Positions 33,970-45,363 of a DNA stretch of 64,000 nucleotides are shown in pieces. The stretch is from Girardinichthys multiradiatus (lineage: Eukaryota; Chordata; Actinopteri; Cyprinodontiformes; Goodeidae): assembly GCF_021462225.1 (NCBI RefSeq), contig NC_061794.1, positions 40,114,914 to 40,178,913 of the forward strand, given 5' to 3'. The position numbers were made by a program, and so were the translations under genes. The notes below the pieces were generated by a model. That model worked only from the letters and a program-made list of their open reading frames with translations, did not search any database and had not been told where the DNA came from. Numbering within the stretch: position 1 is the stretch's first letter; every line of letters begins with the position of its first letter.

Positions 33970-34221
33970 AATGTGTGCATTTTAATATTTTGAGCAAAAC
34001 TGTGCTCTTACCCTGCTAAATGAACCTTCACACTTTGTTCTTACTGGTGCAATGTGCAATCAATGAAGACTGGCTACCAGGCTGGTCCAATTTAGCCATG
34101 AAACCTCCTACACTAAAATGACAGGTGTTTCAGTTACATTGTCCAACCCCTGTATGTCGAGTCAGATATGGCTTTAGAAACAAATGATGAAGCTTTCACC
34201 TCTACATGTTTTTGAAGTAGC

Positions 34222-34995
34222 AGCTTTTTTAGAGTGTATTCACACTTGCCACTTTTGGTCCGCTTTAAATGGTCCAGAGTTCGTTTCCCCCCTTGGTCCA
34301 GACCTTTTGTGCAGGTGTGAATACACTCAAGTGAACCCTGGTCCGGACCGAACAACCGGACCGATACCCACATTTTGAGGTGGTCTCGGTCCGCTTCCAA
34401 ACGGACTCTGGTGCAGTTCGCTTATGGTCTGAATACAAACCGGCCCCGATCCGAACCAACTACAAAAAGCGTACGTCTCTTTGGACATAAAAATCCACCG
34501 TAGCCGGTAGCAAAGGTGTGTGTTGTAAGGTAATCATACCTGATAAGCTGTGTGTTGCTTAGCAACGCTACTGGCTTGTTGTGGGACAAGGCACGTACAG
34601 AACGTCGGCGATCAGCACTCATTCTCCGACAGGGTTTGAAAATTATGAATGGAACGTCTCAATCTGTGTTGAATGAGCTGCTCTTCACCCTCACAATAAT
34701 ATTGCAGCTGTAATAACGGCACGAATATGCAGAACAGAGGTGCTGCACACAGCACATCTACAGCTGTTTTCCTAAATTTCCAGGTCTGTGCTCTGTCCTG
34801 CCCCTGTCATTTCTGTCCAATGGGAGCAATGATCGTCACCCGCGTGGCTTTGTTTACAAGTAATAGTACACTTGTAATAAGTACAATGTGAAAGCAAACC
34901 ACAACAAACAAAAAAAAAATAAAATAAAATAAAATAAAATCCGCTTTTGCTCCGGATCAAACAAGCGGACCAAAGGACTTTCCTGGTGTGAACAT
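34222..34995. mobile_element. probable non-autonomous DNA transposon with TTTGGTCCGCTT ends
   Basis: The left end GTATTCACACTTGCCACTTTTGGTCCGCTTT (about 34,236) is mirrored, imperfectly, by AAGCGGACCAAAGGACTTTCCTGGTGTGAACATA at 34,963-34,996. Many GGTCCGGACC-type palindromic words lie in the left third. There is no coding capacity. A (AAAAT)n run is at 34,917-34,940. The superfamily is not clear to me. Confidence 0.5.
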
Positions 34996-36039
34996 ATTAA
35001 CATATTGGAGTCAGACTCAGTATTGGCAAATGCTTAAAGTTCAGTGTCTTGGATCAGTACCAGGAATCGGTATCAAGAAACCCAATGTAAACAAAACATA
35101 TTACATTGGGTTTCTTAATTCAATCCAATGAATGGATCTGGCTAAACAGTCTTTCTTTGTTAGCAAGGTGAAAGTCATGAGTTGGTCAAATTCTATAGAA
35201 AGGTAAGCAATGAAACATAAATGCTTTCTTAGTTAGCTCCTGTGGCAAAGTAAATTACCTTTTCTGAAAGCAATTTGAGATATTTGTAACCCACCATTTA
35301 TTATAGCTGCACCATGTGGATCCAACGCTATTTCACTTATGATCAGGATTTATGTAAATTTGTGCATAATCTGGGCTCCGAGTGCAACATATTTAATTTA
35401 TTTTGCTATTTGGATTTTAATTTTTTACATATGATCAAGGTTAAAATCTTAACATAAACAAATCATAAGTAATTTTTGAATAACTTGACTGGACTCTTTC
35501 TTGATCCAGGTTGTTCTGCGATGACTGGAATTCACAAAACATTTAGTGCATCTTAGATGCCTGAAGTTGGATCCACAGTATTGTTTCAGTGAAATTGATA
35601 TTTTTTATTTGCTCATTTTATCAGAAATGTATCATGTCATCTAATTATTACAAGATTATATTCTTTGAAATGTACATTTGTATTCTAATACATAAAGAAT
35701 AACCAATGAAAGTTAAGGTGTCTTTTAGAATTGTCAAAATTACACCAGATTATAAAACAGAAGACAAAACAAGATAAAATGTAGGATTTTGGTTGTTTTT
35801 TTCCTCACCAGACATTGTGATCTTTAAATTGGCAGTATGATGCATGAAATGATGCATGAAACATGAAGCCATTAGCAACACCGTTGTTTGTCTCGTAAAA
35901 TGGTGTAATAATCTGGTGAAGCTGGGGACAAACTACGTGGCTTTCACAGTCGTGACAGATTTTGACAATATTAGGTGTTAACACTAACTGACATTAACAT
36001 GTTTTTTTTCTGTCCCGACTGAAGATCTTACATATAACA
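34996..36039. other. unassigned sequence
   Basis: AT-rich, nothing recognised. An inverted pair sits at about 35,080-35,115 (AACCCAATGTAA...TTACATTGGGTT), a local hairpin. Confidence 0.45.
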
Positions 36040-36474
36040 GTTCAACCTGGAAAGACTCACAATTGAGAGAAACACAGAGCTAGCAATTAGAGGAGTTTAT
36101 TAGCTGATATTAGTGGAAGACATGGATGCTGATAAGGACATGAACTTGAATAAACATCTTAGGGTTAGAATTAGAGAAGTCTTCCCCCCTGGGATCCTGA
36201 TACTGGTGGTGGAGTGGAGGTTTGAGCAGATAAGGTAGTTGGAAGGAGCTTGAAGCCTGATGGTGGAGATGGGGTGGAGGAGGGTCGAAGCTCAGCTGAA
36301 GAGCAGGAGATTCTGTGTATGAAGGTCTTTTTAAAGCGAAGCCTGGAGGGATGATTGGCTGAAGAGGAATGTGGATCAGGAGCTGATTGGTTGGAGCAGA
36401 GAATGTGGTGGAGTAGTTAGATGGAGCCGGAAGTGGAGGTGAGTCTTCCAAGTTGAATTTTCGTCAAAACTCCG
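36040..36474 (-). repeat. solo A-B repeat unit of a Ngaro element
   Basis: On the minus strand it begins GGAGTTTTGACGAAAATTCAAC and ends GTGAGTCTTTCCAGGTTGAA. That is the same A then B order and length (435 bp) as A2-B2 at 44,778-45,226 (449 bp). It therefore looks like the remnant left when a Ngaro element lost its interior by recombination between repeats. The open frame on this strand (36,451-36,110) is not a gene. Confidence 0.75.
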
Positions 36475-37094
36475 TCTTTGCCTGCTGAGAAATCACAGAC
36501 TACTGGATTTTTCAGACTAAGTAGAGCCAACTGAGTGCATCAAACTCACGTGGAAACTGTTACGAGGATAACAGTTTGAAAGAACTAACATACCAGTAGG
36601 AGGCAGTAATAGAAGATATTCTAAGATTTTGGACATATTATATTTTTGTTATACTCCGATATAAAATGAAAGAGATGCAATTTAAGATATGTTAAGTTTA
36701 TCCCACAGGTTAATATGATTTAAATATTGTTGACTATTCTTTGTTAAATTTATGCTGAAAAGCTGGAATATATATTTGAAATTCCGAGTTTGTGGGTTTT
36801 GGAATGACTGTCGATGTTGGCTTTATTCTAAAAGTATTAATATTTATATCTTAACAGACAATAATATGTTTGGGCAGGATTGTGCAAATAAACATTAAGA
36901 ATGTATAATGAATAAGTTTCTTCTTTGTTACCTTCATGTTCATACTGTGAATTCTTTGGTCCATTTTAATAAGGCCCCTCATTATCTATTCACTGATACT
37001 CTTTTACCACAAAACACCCAACACTTTTCTCCACCTGTTCCAACTTACTTGGACATGTTTCTTCACCTCCTTTTAACACGCACCATTGCTCTGG
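36475..37094. other. unassigned sequence
   Basis: AT-rich, nothing recognised. Confidence 0.45.
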
Positions 37095-37480
37095 ACTGTT
37101 GATCCCAAGTGCTTAAAATCCTCCGACTTTTTTGATCTCGGTTCATTGAAACCTCAAGGCTCCAATTGGGTCCCTTGCATTCAAGCACGTATTTGGTCTT
37201 GCTCTGGCTAACCTTCATTCCTCTCCCTTTAAAAGGTAAACCTCCATCTCTCTAGATTTTCCTCCATCTATTCCCTGCTCTCACCACAGATCCCAATGTC
37301 ATCTGCAAACATTAAATTCCATGCAGATTCTTGTCTAACCTCATTTGTCAACCTATCCATCACCACAACAAACCAGAAGGGGCTCAGAGTTGATCCATGA
37401 TGCCATCCCACCTCCACCTTGAACTCCTCTCTCACACCTACAGCACACCTCACCACTGTCTTACAGCTCTCATACAAAAA
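37095..37480 (-). mobile_element. RTE-type LINE fragment
   Basis: Minus-strand frame 37,477-37,268 shows reverse-transcriptase blocks MYESCKTVVRCAVGVREEF, then VGWHHGSTLSPFWFVVVMDRL (motif B, normally GL-QGSALSP) and NLMFADDIGIC (motif C, catalytic DD kept). Antisense similarity continues to about 37,095. It is a short internal piece of a LINE, not a full element. Confidence 0.75.
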
Positions 37481-39115
37481 TCAAAACAACAGTTAATAAT
37501 GTTATAAATTGATATAACTGTAACAATTGATATGTTGCATTAATTTCACAGCAGTACTGATATCTGTTGCTTTCGCAAGACCATGATATCATACTCTAAT
37601 GTAAAAATCCACTGCTTATATTAGCTGAAAAACCCTCCGTCTCTGCCAGCATTGACATTATTTTCACCACTCATTGAAAGATTATATTATATATATATAT
37701 ATATACATGTATATAATATATATTTGGCTTAAAAACAGATTTTTTGAAAAATGAGCAGAAACTTGATAGCTTGAACTTTTGTAACTTACAAATGGTTTGT
37801 GCAGTGTGAGAGCAGGCGAATCATGTGATGGTATTTTCTCCGGCCGGGAGAGACACATAAAAAGAATGTCGGCAATATTATTTCAGAAATCGAGTTGACG
37901 TTATTGCAGTTTTATGTGTCATGGGAAATCATTGTGTCCTGGGTTGCAGAAAATGATTATTGAGAGCTAATAGCCTGCGATGTTTGATATAAGGGAAAGT
38001 ACAGACAGAATCACTCATAGCACCTCAGGGAATAAATTAAGGGTGAGGGAGAGTGAGGATATGAGGCATCTCTGCAGAAAAAGAATCTTTATTACCACCT
38101 GCCTGGCTTTGTTTTTTGTCATTACTGGGACACAAAAAATGTCAGGCTGTACAGCTGCTTGAGAACTCAATTCCCTGACTCCATTGGAATGAGCACTGTG
38201 TGTGGACTGCAGTATTTACTCTAGCCAATACATGCGGCAAATATTGACTTGTGAAATGTGGAGCGAAGCCATAGACTCCTGGGGCGGACTGCAGCATTAC
38301 CTCATATCTTTCGCCATATGTTTCACTTAACAAGTGCACTGTCCTTTCATTATACACCTTGTGTTCTCTGGTGTATAGAGCTAAACAAGGTGAAAATCTG
38401 CTTTCAGCAAACTAGATCGTACATAATTTACTTCTTTAACTCATGCAGCTCAGTGGTCGGTGGTGTCAGGTCACAGAGCCTCCTACCTTCTCGTCCCCAA
38501 GGCAGGCAGAAGATTTCTCTTTCACTGACCTTCTGCAGTGCAGGGGATTGTTTGTGTTGTAGAGAAAAGCTGTGTGGTCTCAAGAGGTCTACCTGCCTCT
38601 GGGCGTGCTTATCAGCAAGAGGAGCCGTGGAGCTTTTTTCCTATATCCTCCCTTCTATGAAGGGCAATTCAAGGGGTGTCTGCACAGGTAGGAGTAACTA
38701 GAAAGTATGTGAAGTTACAAGATTACAGACACAGAGAATACATTTTAATAAATTAACATGGAAAATGATCAAAAACAGAATAATTTACCATATTTTTACA
38801 TGGTAAATTATGAAATTAGTTCTGTAATCAAGAAGCTCAGTAGTGAAACATAGTCAAGGTATGTTCAGGACTTCTTTGATTTAATTAGAAGCTAAACATG
38901 GCAGTTAGTTATCATACCACTCTCAGCTGTTTCTGCACAAACAGGAGTCTGCAAAATATAACCAGAACTGTGATGTATTTATAGTAGTACATCAGTGTAC
39001 AACTGTAGCATCTATATTTCATTTTGCTTGCAGCACTGTCAACCTACAGTGTAAAAATTATGTAGCAGAATAAATTTATTTCCTAAAACTGCATGTTTTT
39101 CCCATATTTTATACC

Positions 39116-39158
<43 letters not shown>

Positions 39159-39174
39159 TTTTATTTATTACTAA
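37481..39174. other. unassigned sequence with (TA)n microsatellites
   Basis: No gene supported. (TA)n at 37,686-37,722 and at 39,121-39,155. Confidence 0.45.
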
Positions 39175-39410
39175 CCTGTTACTTCAGTCTAAAATTTAAG
39201 ACTTTGAAGTGATCCACCTGGAGTCCTGATTTAAATCCAGCAAAGAATATGAGGAGGGAGCTAAGGATTAGGGTAATGGCCAGGAGTCTATCCAACCCCA
39301 TGGACTCTGAGCTCATCACAAAAGACAGATTGGGAAAATGCCACTGAAAACATACTATAAAGCGGAATGCCAATAAAGATTTTTCCAATGAATATTGAGA
39401 AAGATTTCAA
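39175..39410 (+). mobile_element. Tc1 transposase C-terminal scrap
   Basis: Across frames it reads as the Tc1 C-terminus: a PPGVLI-like form of WPSQSPDLNPIE at about 39,212, then MRRELRIRVMARSLSNPMDSE and, at the end, a decayed KG-STKYW-type terminus. No terminal repeats seen. Confidence 0.5.
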
Positions 39411-39740
39411 TTAATATAGATTTTAATAATTTTCCACTGACCATTATCAATAAAATGTAAATAAGAGTAGTAAATTATTTATTTAAAAATAATTTGTCCT
39501 TTTGTTGTCCTTTGAGAGATGCCTGTCTTATTTCCTATTAGAAACAAACTTCTTGGATAAATTAGGTTATTTTAAATCATACACCTGCCGGGAGTATGAA
39601 TAACCTTTGGACTCTAGCAAGGCTGCAAAGTTGCTTTGTGAAAATGCTCAAGCATTTCAATCAAAGGAAGAGTCTAAGACTTAAAAACCTTCTATGTCAC
39701 ATCATTTTCAACTTACACATAAATCTTTTTATTCAACAAA

Positions 39741-39990
39741 TGGAGTTTTGACGAAAATTCAGAACGAAAGACTCACCTTCACCGCCTCCACCTTCCAATG
39801 ACTCTTCGGTACGTCTCCCGGCCTTCCAATCAGCATCCTGTCCATCTGATTCTCCATCCAATCACCTTCCGACGCCTTGCTTTTAAAGGAGCTTCTACCG
39901 TGTTCATCTTCGCCTGTCAATTTTCGTAACAGACTCTCCTTCCTTCCCTACCGCTCATAGGAGCGCTCGCCTCGCTTCATGGCTCATTTC
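39741..39990 (+). repeat. Ngaro A1 repeat
   Basis: Starts GGAGTTTTGACGAAAATTC and includes GAAAGACTCACCTTCACCGCCTCC. It corresponds to A2 at 44,778 and to the A half of the solo unit at 36,474. The inner boundary is approximate. Confidence 0.75.
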
Positions 39991-39994
39991 TTCC

Positions 39995-42814
39995 TTGTCT
40001 CAGCTCTGGGCAAGCGGAAAGCGCATCAACAACTCCTACACTTCTCCAGCTAAGCGTCGCGGAGGTGGCCCTGCCGCTGCGTCACCTGGCCTGGTTTCTC
40101 CAGCAGTTTCTCCTTCCATCTTCATCCCTCAAACCGATCATCCTACAAATTTACATGCTTCATTCATCTCGTTCATGGATTCCCCCCCTAGCGCTCCACA
40201 TCATCCCTTACTCACCTGCTGTGAGTTTGCCGCCATCTCTGCCACATCAGCATTTCCTCTTCCCACTCCATCGTAGCTGCCTGCTCCTTGCTCCGCCCTT
40301 GCTAGCGCCCAGCCTAGCTTGTCTCTAGGTAAAATGTATAACTCCACTCTCGCTTCTCTATCTTTTTCATTCATGTGCTCTTCAAGCGTGCGGTGTTTCC
40401 CACCCCTCTTTTCATTCAGGTTGATCATTTACTCTCATGTATTTTACCATCTCGTTCAGGCTCAGCTCTAAATCCTACCGAGGCAGCTTATTATCTGGTT
40501 CTTTCATTTTACCATCTCCCGAAGCTGTCTAAATGTATCGCTTCCTCTGATTACTTTCTGCTTCGTTTAAATCATCTCGTCCCCGGCTTTCTGTCCGAAC
40601 TACCACACCCTGCTGCTGGTCAGACCTCTCGGAGTTCCTCCAGTCCTTGGTCTTAAAGGACAATTCTCAAACAGCTTCTAACTTTCTGCTCTTTTATTCT
40701 AAATTAAGCAGAGGAATGATTACAAAGATCAGCGCTGAGGCTCCTATTTCGGATCATCGCCATATGTGAAAGGTCGACAAAGAGCCCCGAAAGAAGGTCA
40801 CACATGGTTTTATCTGGCACTCCAAAGCAATAGATGTGCACTTCCCTAGTGTTGATCAGTAGATTACGTGCCACCATTGCCGTGTCTGTCTGATAGGTTG
40901 TGTAGTAGCTGGTGTCCATTTTTAATCTAAGTGTGCTGCTGCATTTTAATTAAACAGTTATCGGCTACTCCCTTTAAAAAAACCAGTGCCCCATCCACAG
41001 GTCATTCATGTACAAACCTTAGGCCATTTATACCCCTATGGTGTCGATGTGTATTCTTATCTTTATGGGATGTATGGACAAAATCAGCTATGCTTAATAT
41101 TATTAAAGATTCTCCCTAACATTTCTTAGGATCCTCTTTTGGCGCTCAGCTGTCTCTAGGCATTCAGAGTCGCCAGCTGCATAGTTTCACCCGAGCATAG
41201 ATAATTCAATACTTTCCGTCCCTCATCGTTGTCCTATTTCTTATTTGGCTGCTCGTTTTTCATCAGTATCTCTAGTCCTTTTCAGCCTTAGCAGCATCCA
41301 CCCTCGCTCAATCAAGAGCCCGCTTAGACTGCGCTGTTCTTCCACTGACATTTATATTGCAAGCCACCTTCTGATTCCAGCGCCTTGGTCGGCCATCAGA
41401 GTGCTTTACTCTTCTCTTCCTTTTTCCAGAACTTCTGCACGGTCACAAATTACCGGGCTTTCCGCTCCAGTCTCCTTTCTAACTGGTACGGTATCTTCTT
41501 CTCTTCCAGCATTGCCGTTCGATCGGCTGACTCGTCTTAAGTTTTACAGTCTGTAGCGTCTCGGTCTAAAAGAAGGTCTCTCAGCGGATGGTTCACAATC
41601 CTTTGGTTGAAAGAGCCTTGCATGTGATCACATTGTAATATCTAAGGATATGCAGAATGTAATGCCTTTTAATAACTCAATCTTTATGCTGCTTTTAACC
41701 TCTTTGCCTCATTACCTTACCATAAAAGACTTATTTATCTTTAATTATTACAACCCTTTCGCCCTTGACAAAATGAGTGCTTTTACCCCGTTTCACCATA
41801 TATTAATTAAACATCTCACCTCCCTATATTTCCCAGTGCCATGAAACGATATAAAATATATATTTCAACTGTCTGTGACTTTACTTAGTTTATGATATCG
41901 AACCTAATAAACTTTAGTATTGCCATTAAGCATGCACAACGTACTAAGAATATTGGCACCCTCTACTTAAAAAAAAAAATAATAATAATAATTTAATAAA
42001 TAATGTAACTTGGTATTCGCATGCCAAATAAGCTCAGCACATGACCTTGCTGCACTCCTTCTCTTCTGTTTGTCTTCCATTTAAAAACAGAGTTGTAAAG
42101 GAAGAGCCTGTGTGTGCTTCTCTGTGACTCAACAAAAAGGAAATTGTACTTGAGCGACAAATCTTTGTCCTTGTCGCAGCTCTTAATATGTAAGCACTTA
42201 TTTTTTTTTTGCCGGAAGCAGCCAGATTTTTAATTGACGAGAAAGGCTCGTCTTAATGGTCTTATTCCCAAAAGGATTCGAGAATCATTTTAATAGCAGA
42301 GTTCAGCTATAAATTCATTTAGGTGTTTATCATCTGAGTAACATGTTGAGATGTTTCCTTAGTGCATGGCTAAGAGATCATTGAACATTTCTTGTCTTCC
42401 TGTCTGTGGCAACTGGCACCATGCTCCACCGTAACCTGCGAACAGGTGGATATGACCCGCCAGGGGTGGAGTTAAGCAATGTGCCTCTCATTGGCTACCG
42501 ACCCTCATCTCCTGATGGTGGAACCCCAAGCAGCCAGTCAGGGATTATTATTATAATATTTCAACCTTGTTCCCTTATCAACCAGGCACTAAAACTATTT
42601 CCTGTTACAATATTCATCATAACTATCTTTTCCCGTGATGATTGTAAAGCACACTTTCTCTCTGCACACAGGGTTGGCGCTGCTCTGTTCAGTGGTTTAC
42701 AGCATCTCACCGGACTATGCGTTTCAACATAAGCACTAATCCTGCTGCTGCCACAGCAGCTTAACAAACTCTTATGAAACAATTTATGAACAGTCAATTT
42801 TTAGTAAGGTTATT
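39995..42814 (+). pseudogene. Ngaro interior: Gag/RT zone, unrecognisable
   Basis: Where Gag and RT should lie there are only short frames, e.g. 39,995-40,276 (SAKRRGGGPAAASPG-like, proline- and serine-rich) and 40,375-40,656. A minus-strand frame at 40,919-40,704 (71 codons) is unassigned. 41,930-42,400 is AT-rich and may be inserted DNA. No RT motif such as YLDD was found. Confidence 0.35.
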
Positions 42815-43110
42815 TACACTGACGTAGCTCCGTCCGTAGGTTTTGGGGGGTTTCTCAGGGCAATTTGTTTACGCTGTAAGGCCTTCTTTCTTCCCTGATC
42901 TGAATCCCCAGCTTTCTATGAGATCATCCCATCACTATAGCCTGCTGCATTTGGGGCATTTCTGGAAGAAGCGCATCGCTGCTTTTCTGATAATGCAACA
43001 GTGGTCAATCCCGTTAGTCAAAGCCGCTCGTCCTCTAAGGCATTATGCCTTACCTCCTGTGCATCCTGGCAAGCCATAACTCATAACTTCATCAATCCTG
43101 CCCATCATGT
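42815..43110 (+). pseudogene. Ngaro RNase H remnant
   Basis: Reading across two frames gives a decayed YR-retrotransposon RNase H: TD-APSVGFGGF at about 42,820-42,855, a FYEIIPSL stretch, the GHFWKKRIAAF block and SDNATVVNPV near 42,990. It ends with a HHVPGYS-like terminus at about 43,105. Frameshifts and stops prevent expression. Confidence 0.65.
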
Positions 43111-43216
43111 TCCAGGTTATTCTATTTAGTTCCTAGGTCTTCTGTTGTTTCTCCCCATCAGTCTACTTCAATTTCTCTTTTAAAGTCTAAGGTCGATTGA
43201 ATCCATCTCTTCATTC

Positions 43217-43750
43217 TTGCTACTATCAACCTGCATTGTTTTATTTATCAGGTTTAACCCTTTTCTACTTTCAAATCCTTTTCCTTCGCATGCCCCATTT
43301 CTCACGCTAGAAGGAGCCCCATGTCCGCATCCTGGTTCCTCAAATATTATAGGCATGTCCCAGTTCAATGCATTATGCCCCATCCAGTTTTCACACCATT
43401 CCTTCAGAATAGGAGCAGCCACTATTGCAGTGACCCAGTGTCTCTCCCTCAGCCGCTCCCCAGCAATTGGGTCATTGGTTTTCTTCATCCTTCTCTTCCT
43501 ATGTTCGCCTGGATTTCTATTCCGTTCTATCTGCTCAATGTTTTATCAGCTCTCAGGTAAGAGCTCCCAACAATTCCTGGTGGTGGTTGGCCTTTATCCA
43601 TCATTGGCTTTGTTCAATCGTCATGTTACTGTTTTGCAAGTCTCTTCCCCTCAGCACCTGCCAGTCTTGTCTAATTTTCTCCATCACTCTAGCTCACCTA
43701 TGTTCTTCGAAAAGTACTTCTATTTGTTTCGCCCTTCCTTAATTGGAGGC
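43217..43750 (+). pseudogene. Ngaro tyrosine recombinase, frameshifted
   Basis: C-terminal catalytic domain of a lambda-integrase-type recombinase. FSHHSFRIGAATIAV carries the conserved His (43,397) and Arg (43,406), a motif highly typical of Ngaro. A frameshift follows. The last block, GHWFSSSFSSYVRLDFYSVL in the 43,467 frame, holds the likely nucleophile Tyr (43,500). The first Arg region is not seen. Confidence 0.8.
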
Positions 43751-44056
43751 TGATTATTCCTTGTCTTCTCATGCTTTGTGCATTACTTTACTCATCTTCC
43801 TGCATTTACTTTGTTGTTCTCTAATTATTCAACCCCGACTCATAGATCTTTATTTTAACCTTATTTCTTATCTTCATCTGCATTTCTTTAATGGCATTTT
43901 CAGCACTCCATAGCTTTCTGTAATTTCTTCATCTCATTTTTCTTCATCCTTCATCTTTTTATTTCTTCATTACCCATTCTATCTGTTCTTTACTAGCTGA
44001 TCCGTTCATAACTTCATATCTTTATTCAAATCCTCAGCGGATATACCTCTAATCAC

Positions 44057-44430
44057 GCATTGCCACATGGCATATCTATCACCTTACTCTGCTCTCTAAG
44101 CTTTCATCAAACGTTGCATCGTCTTGCATTGCCAACACGGCATATCTATCAACTTGCTCTGCTTTCAAAGTTTGAAATAATCATGCATTGCCAAACACGG
44201 CATATCTATCACCTCGCTCTGCTCTATAACGTTTGAAATAATCATACATTGCCTACATCGGCATATCTGTCACCTTACTCTGCTCTCTAAGCTTTCATCA
44301 AGCGTTGCATCGCTTGCATTGCCAAAACAGCATATCTTTCACCTTGCATTGCCAAAACGGCATATCTATCAACTCGCATTGACCCTCTCGGCATATCTAT
44401 CAACTCGCATTGACCCTCATGGCATATCTT
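44057..44430 (+). repeat. minisatellite inside Ngaro
   Basis: Eight variants of GCATTGCC-ACACGGCATATCTATCA. The first five are spaced about 60-70 bp, with intervening CTTACTCTGCTCTCTAAGCTTTCATCAA-type sequence; the last three are about 30 bp apart. It lies between the recombinase remnant and B1. Confidence 0.85.
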
Positions 44431-44602
44431 CTATCTGCTTTGCTTCTTTATTATTTTCCTTGCTTCATAGCCTATTTACAAACTTCTTTTCTCTGCTTTT
44501 AATCTTCCCTGCGGCTTTCGCTTCTCTTTTTCTTTCTTATTTCATTCCACTTTCTTGATAGATGCCCCTCTAGTACTCTATTAGGCCTCGGCCCTTATTG
44601 TT

Positions 44603-44777
44603 GGGGAAAAGACATATTTAAATCTAAGCCTTACAAATGATCATCTTAGCTCATGTCATTCTCAGCATTCATGTCTTCCTCCCAGGTCCGAGTGCCAAAG
44701 AAATAACCATGTAATTTCTCGTCATTAAAACTTTTCTAATTGCCATCCCTCCCTTTGTGAGTATTTTCAAATTGAAA
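44603..44777 (+). repeat. Ngaro B1 repeat
   Basis: Matches B2 (45,055-45,226): GGGGAA-AGACAT..., CATGTCATTCTCAGCATTCA, TCCGAGTGCCAAAGAAATAA, AAACTTTTCTAATTGC and a TTGTGAGT...GAAAT end. Confidence 0.85.
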
Positions 44778-45054
44778 TGGATTTAAATGAAAATTCAACA
44801 TGGAAGACTCACCATCACCTCCAGCTTCGTCTAATTACTCATCCATGCTGCTCTGCTCCACCAATCAGCGTCAAGCCCGCATTTGTCCCCGGCCAATCAT
44901 CCTTCAAGGCTCCACTTTAAAAGATCTCATCCATGGAACACTGTGTTCTTCAGCTGAACTTTGACCCTCCTCCACCCCATTTCCACTATCTGGCTTCCAA
45001 ACTCCTTCCAAAGCTCCTCAGGCCTCCACTCCATCACCAGGATCGGATCCCTGA
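44778..45054 (+). repeat. Ngaro A2 repeat
   Basis: Matches A1 and the solo unit: GGATTTAAATGAAAATTCAAC, then GGAAGACTCACCATCACCTCC. It abuts B1 and B2 directly. Confidence 0.85.
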
Positions 45055-45226
45055 GGGGAAGACATCTTAAATTCTAACTCTAAGATGTTCATTCAAGCGC
45101 ATGTTATTCTCAGCATTCACCTCTTCCACTGGAGTCCGAGCGCCAAAGAAATAAACATTCACTAATAAACTTTTCTAATTGCATCCCTGTCTTCTCTTCT
45201 TTTTGTGAGTCTTTCCAGGTTGAAAT
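45055..45226 (+). repeat. Ngaro B2 repeat
   Basis: Second copy of B1, marking the right end of the element (GTGAGTCTTTCCAGGTTGAAAT). Confidence 0.85.
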
Positions 45227-45363
45227 CACAAAAAAATGATTTTCTTTACTTTGCTTTCTGTGGGTTCGATAATACGTCATTCATGCTCAGGGCAATACTG
45301 TGATCCAAGACTGAAGCTTTTCCAAGTTCTGTGTTAAAGTGGGTCACATTCAAGAGTTGTGGT

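Larger units (their letters stand above)
32487..34152 (-). mobile_element. second DD37E Tc1/mariner copy, interrupted
   Basis: Same family as 19,633-20,901 in reverse, with matching 31-bp ends (CAGGGGTTGGACAA at 32,487; complement ending CCAACCCCTG at 34,152) and TA duplications at 32,485-32,486 and 34,153-34,154. Without the 396-bp LINE tail at 33,347-33,742 it would be about 1,270 bp, the same length as copy 1. Confidence 0.93.
39741..45226 (+). mobile_element. Ngaro-type tyrosine-recombinase retrotransposon, decayed
   Basis: About 5.5 kb with split direct repeats in the order A1 (39,741 onward), interior, B1 (44,603-44,777), A2 (44,778-45,054), B2 (45,055-45,226). That order is the signature of Ngaro/PAT-type elements, which recombine through a circle. 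The interior holds remnants of RNase H and a YR, in that order, but I cannot identify a reverse transcriptase. Frames are short and broken throughout. Confidence 0.85.

Noticed and set aside
36110..36451. 113-codon proline-rich minus-strand ORF
   Set aside because: It coincides with the solo Ngaro A-B unit; the other A and B copies do not keep the frame.
38042..38160. Short ORF with a hydrophobic segment (FITTCLALFFVITGT) resembling a type II membrane anchor
   Set aside because: Sixty codons only, no flanking splice signals or homologous continuation.
44057..44430. Possible CRISPR-like array because of regularly spaced repeats
   Set aside because: This is eukaryotic DNA, the repeats are imperfect with similar intervening sequence, and they lie inside a retrotransposon.
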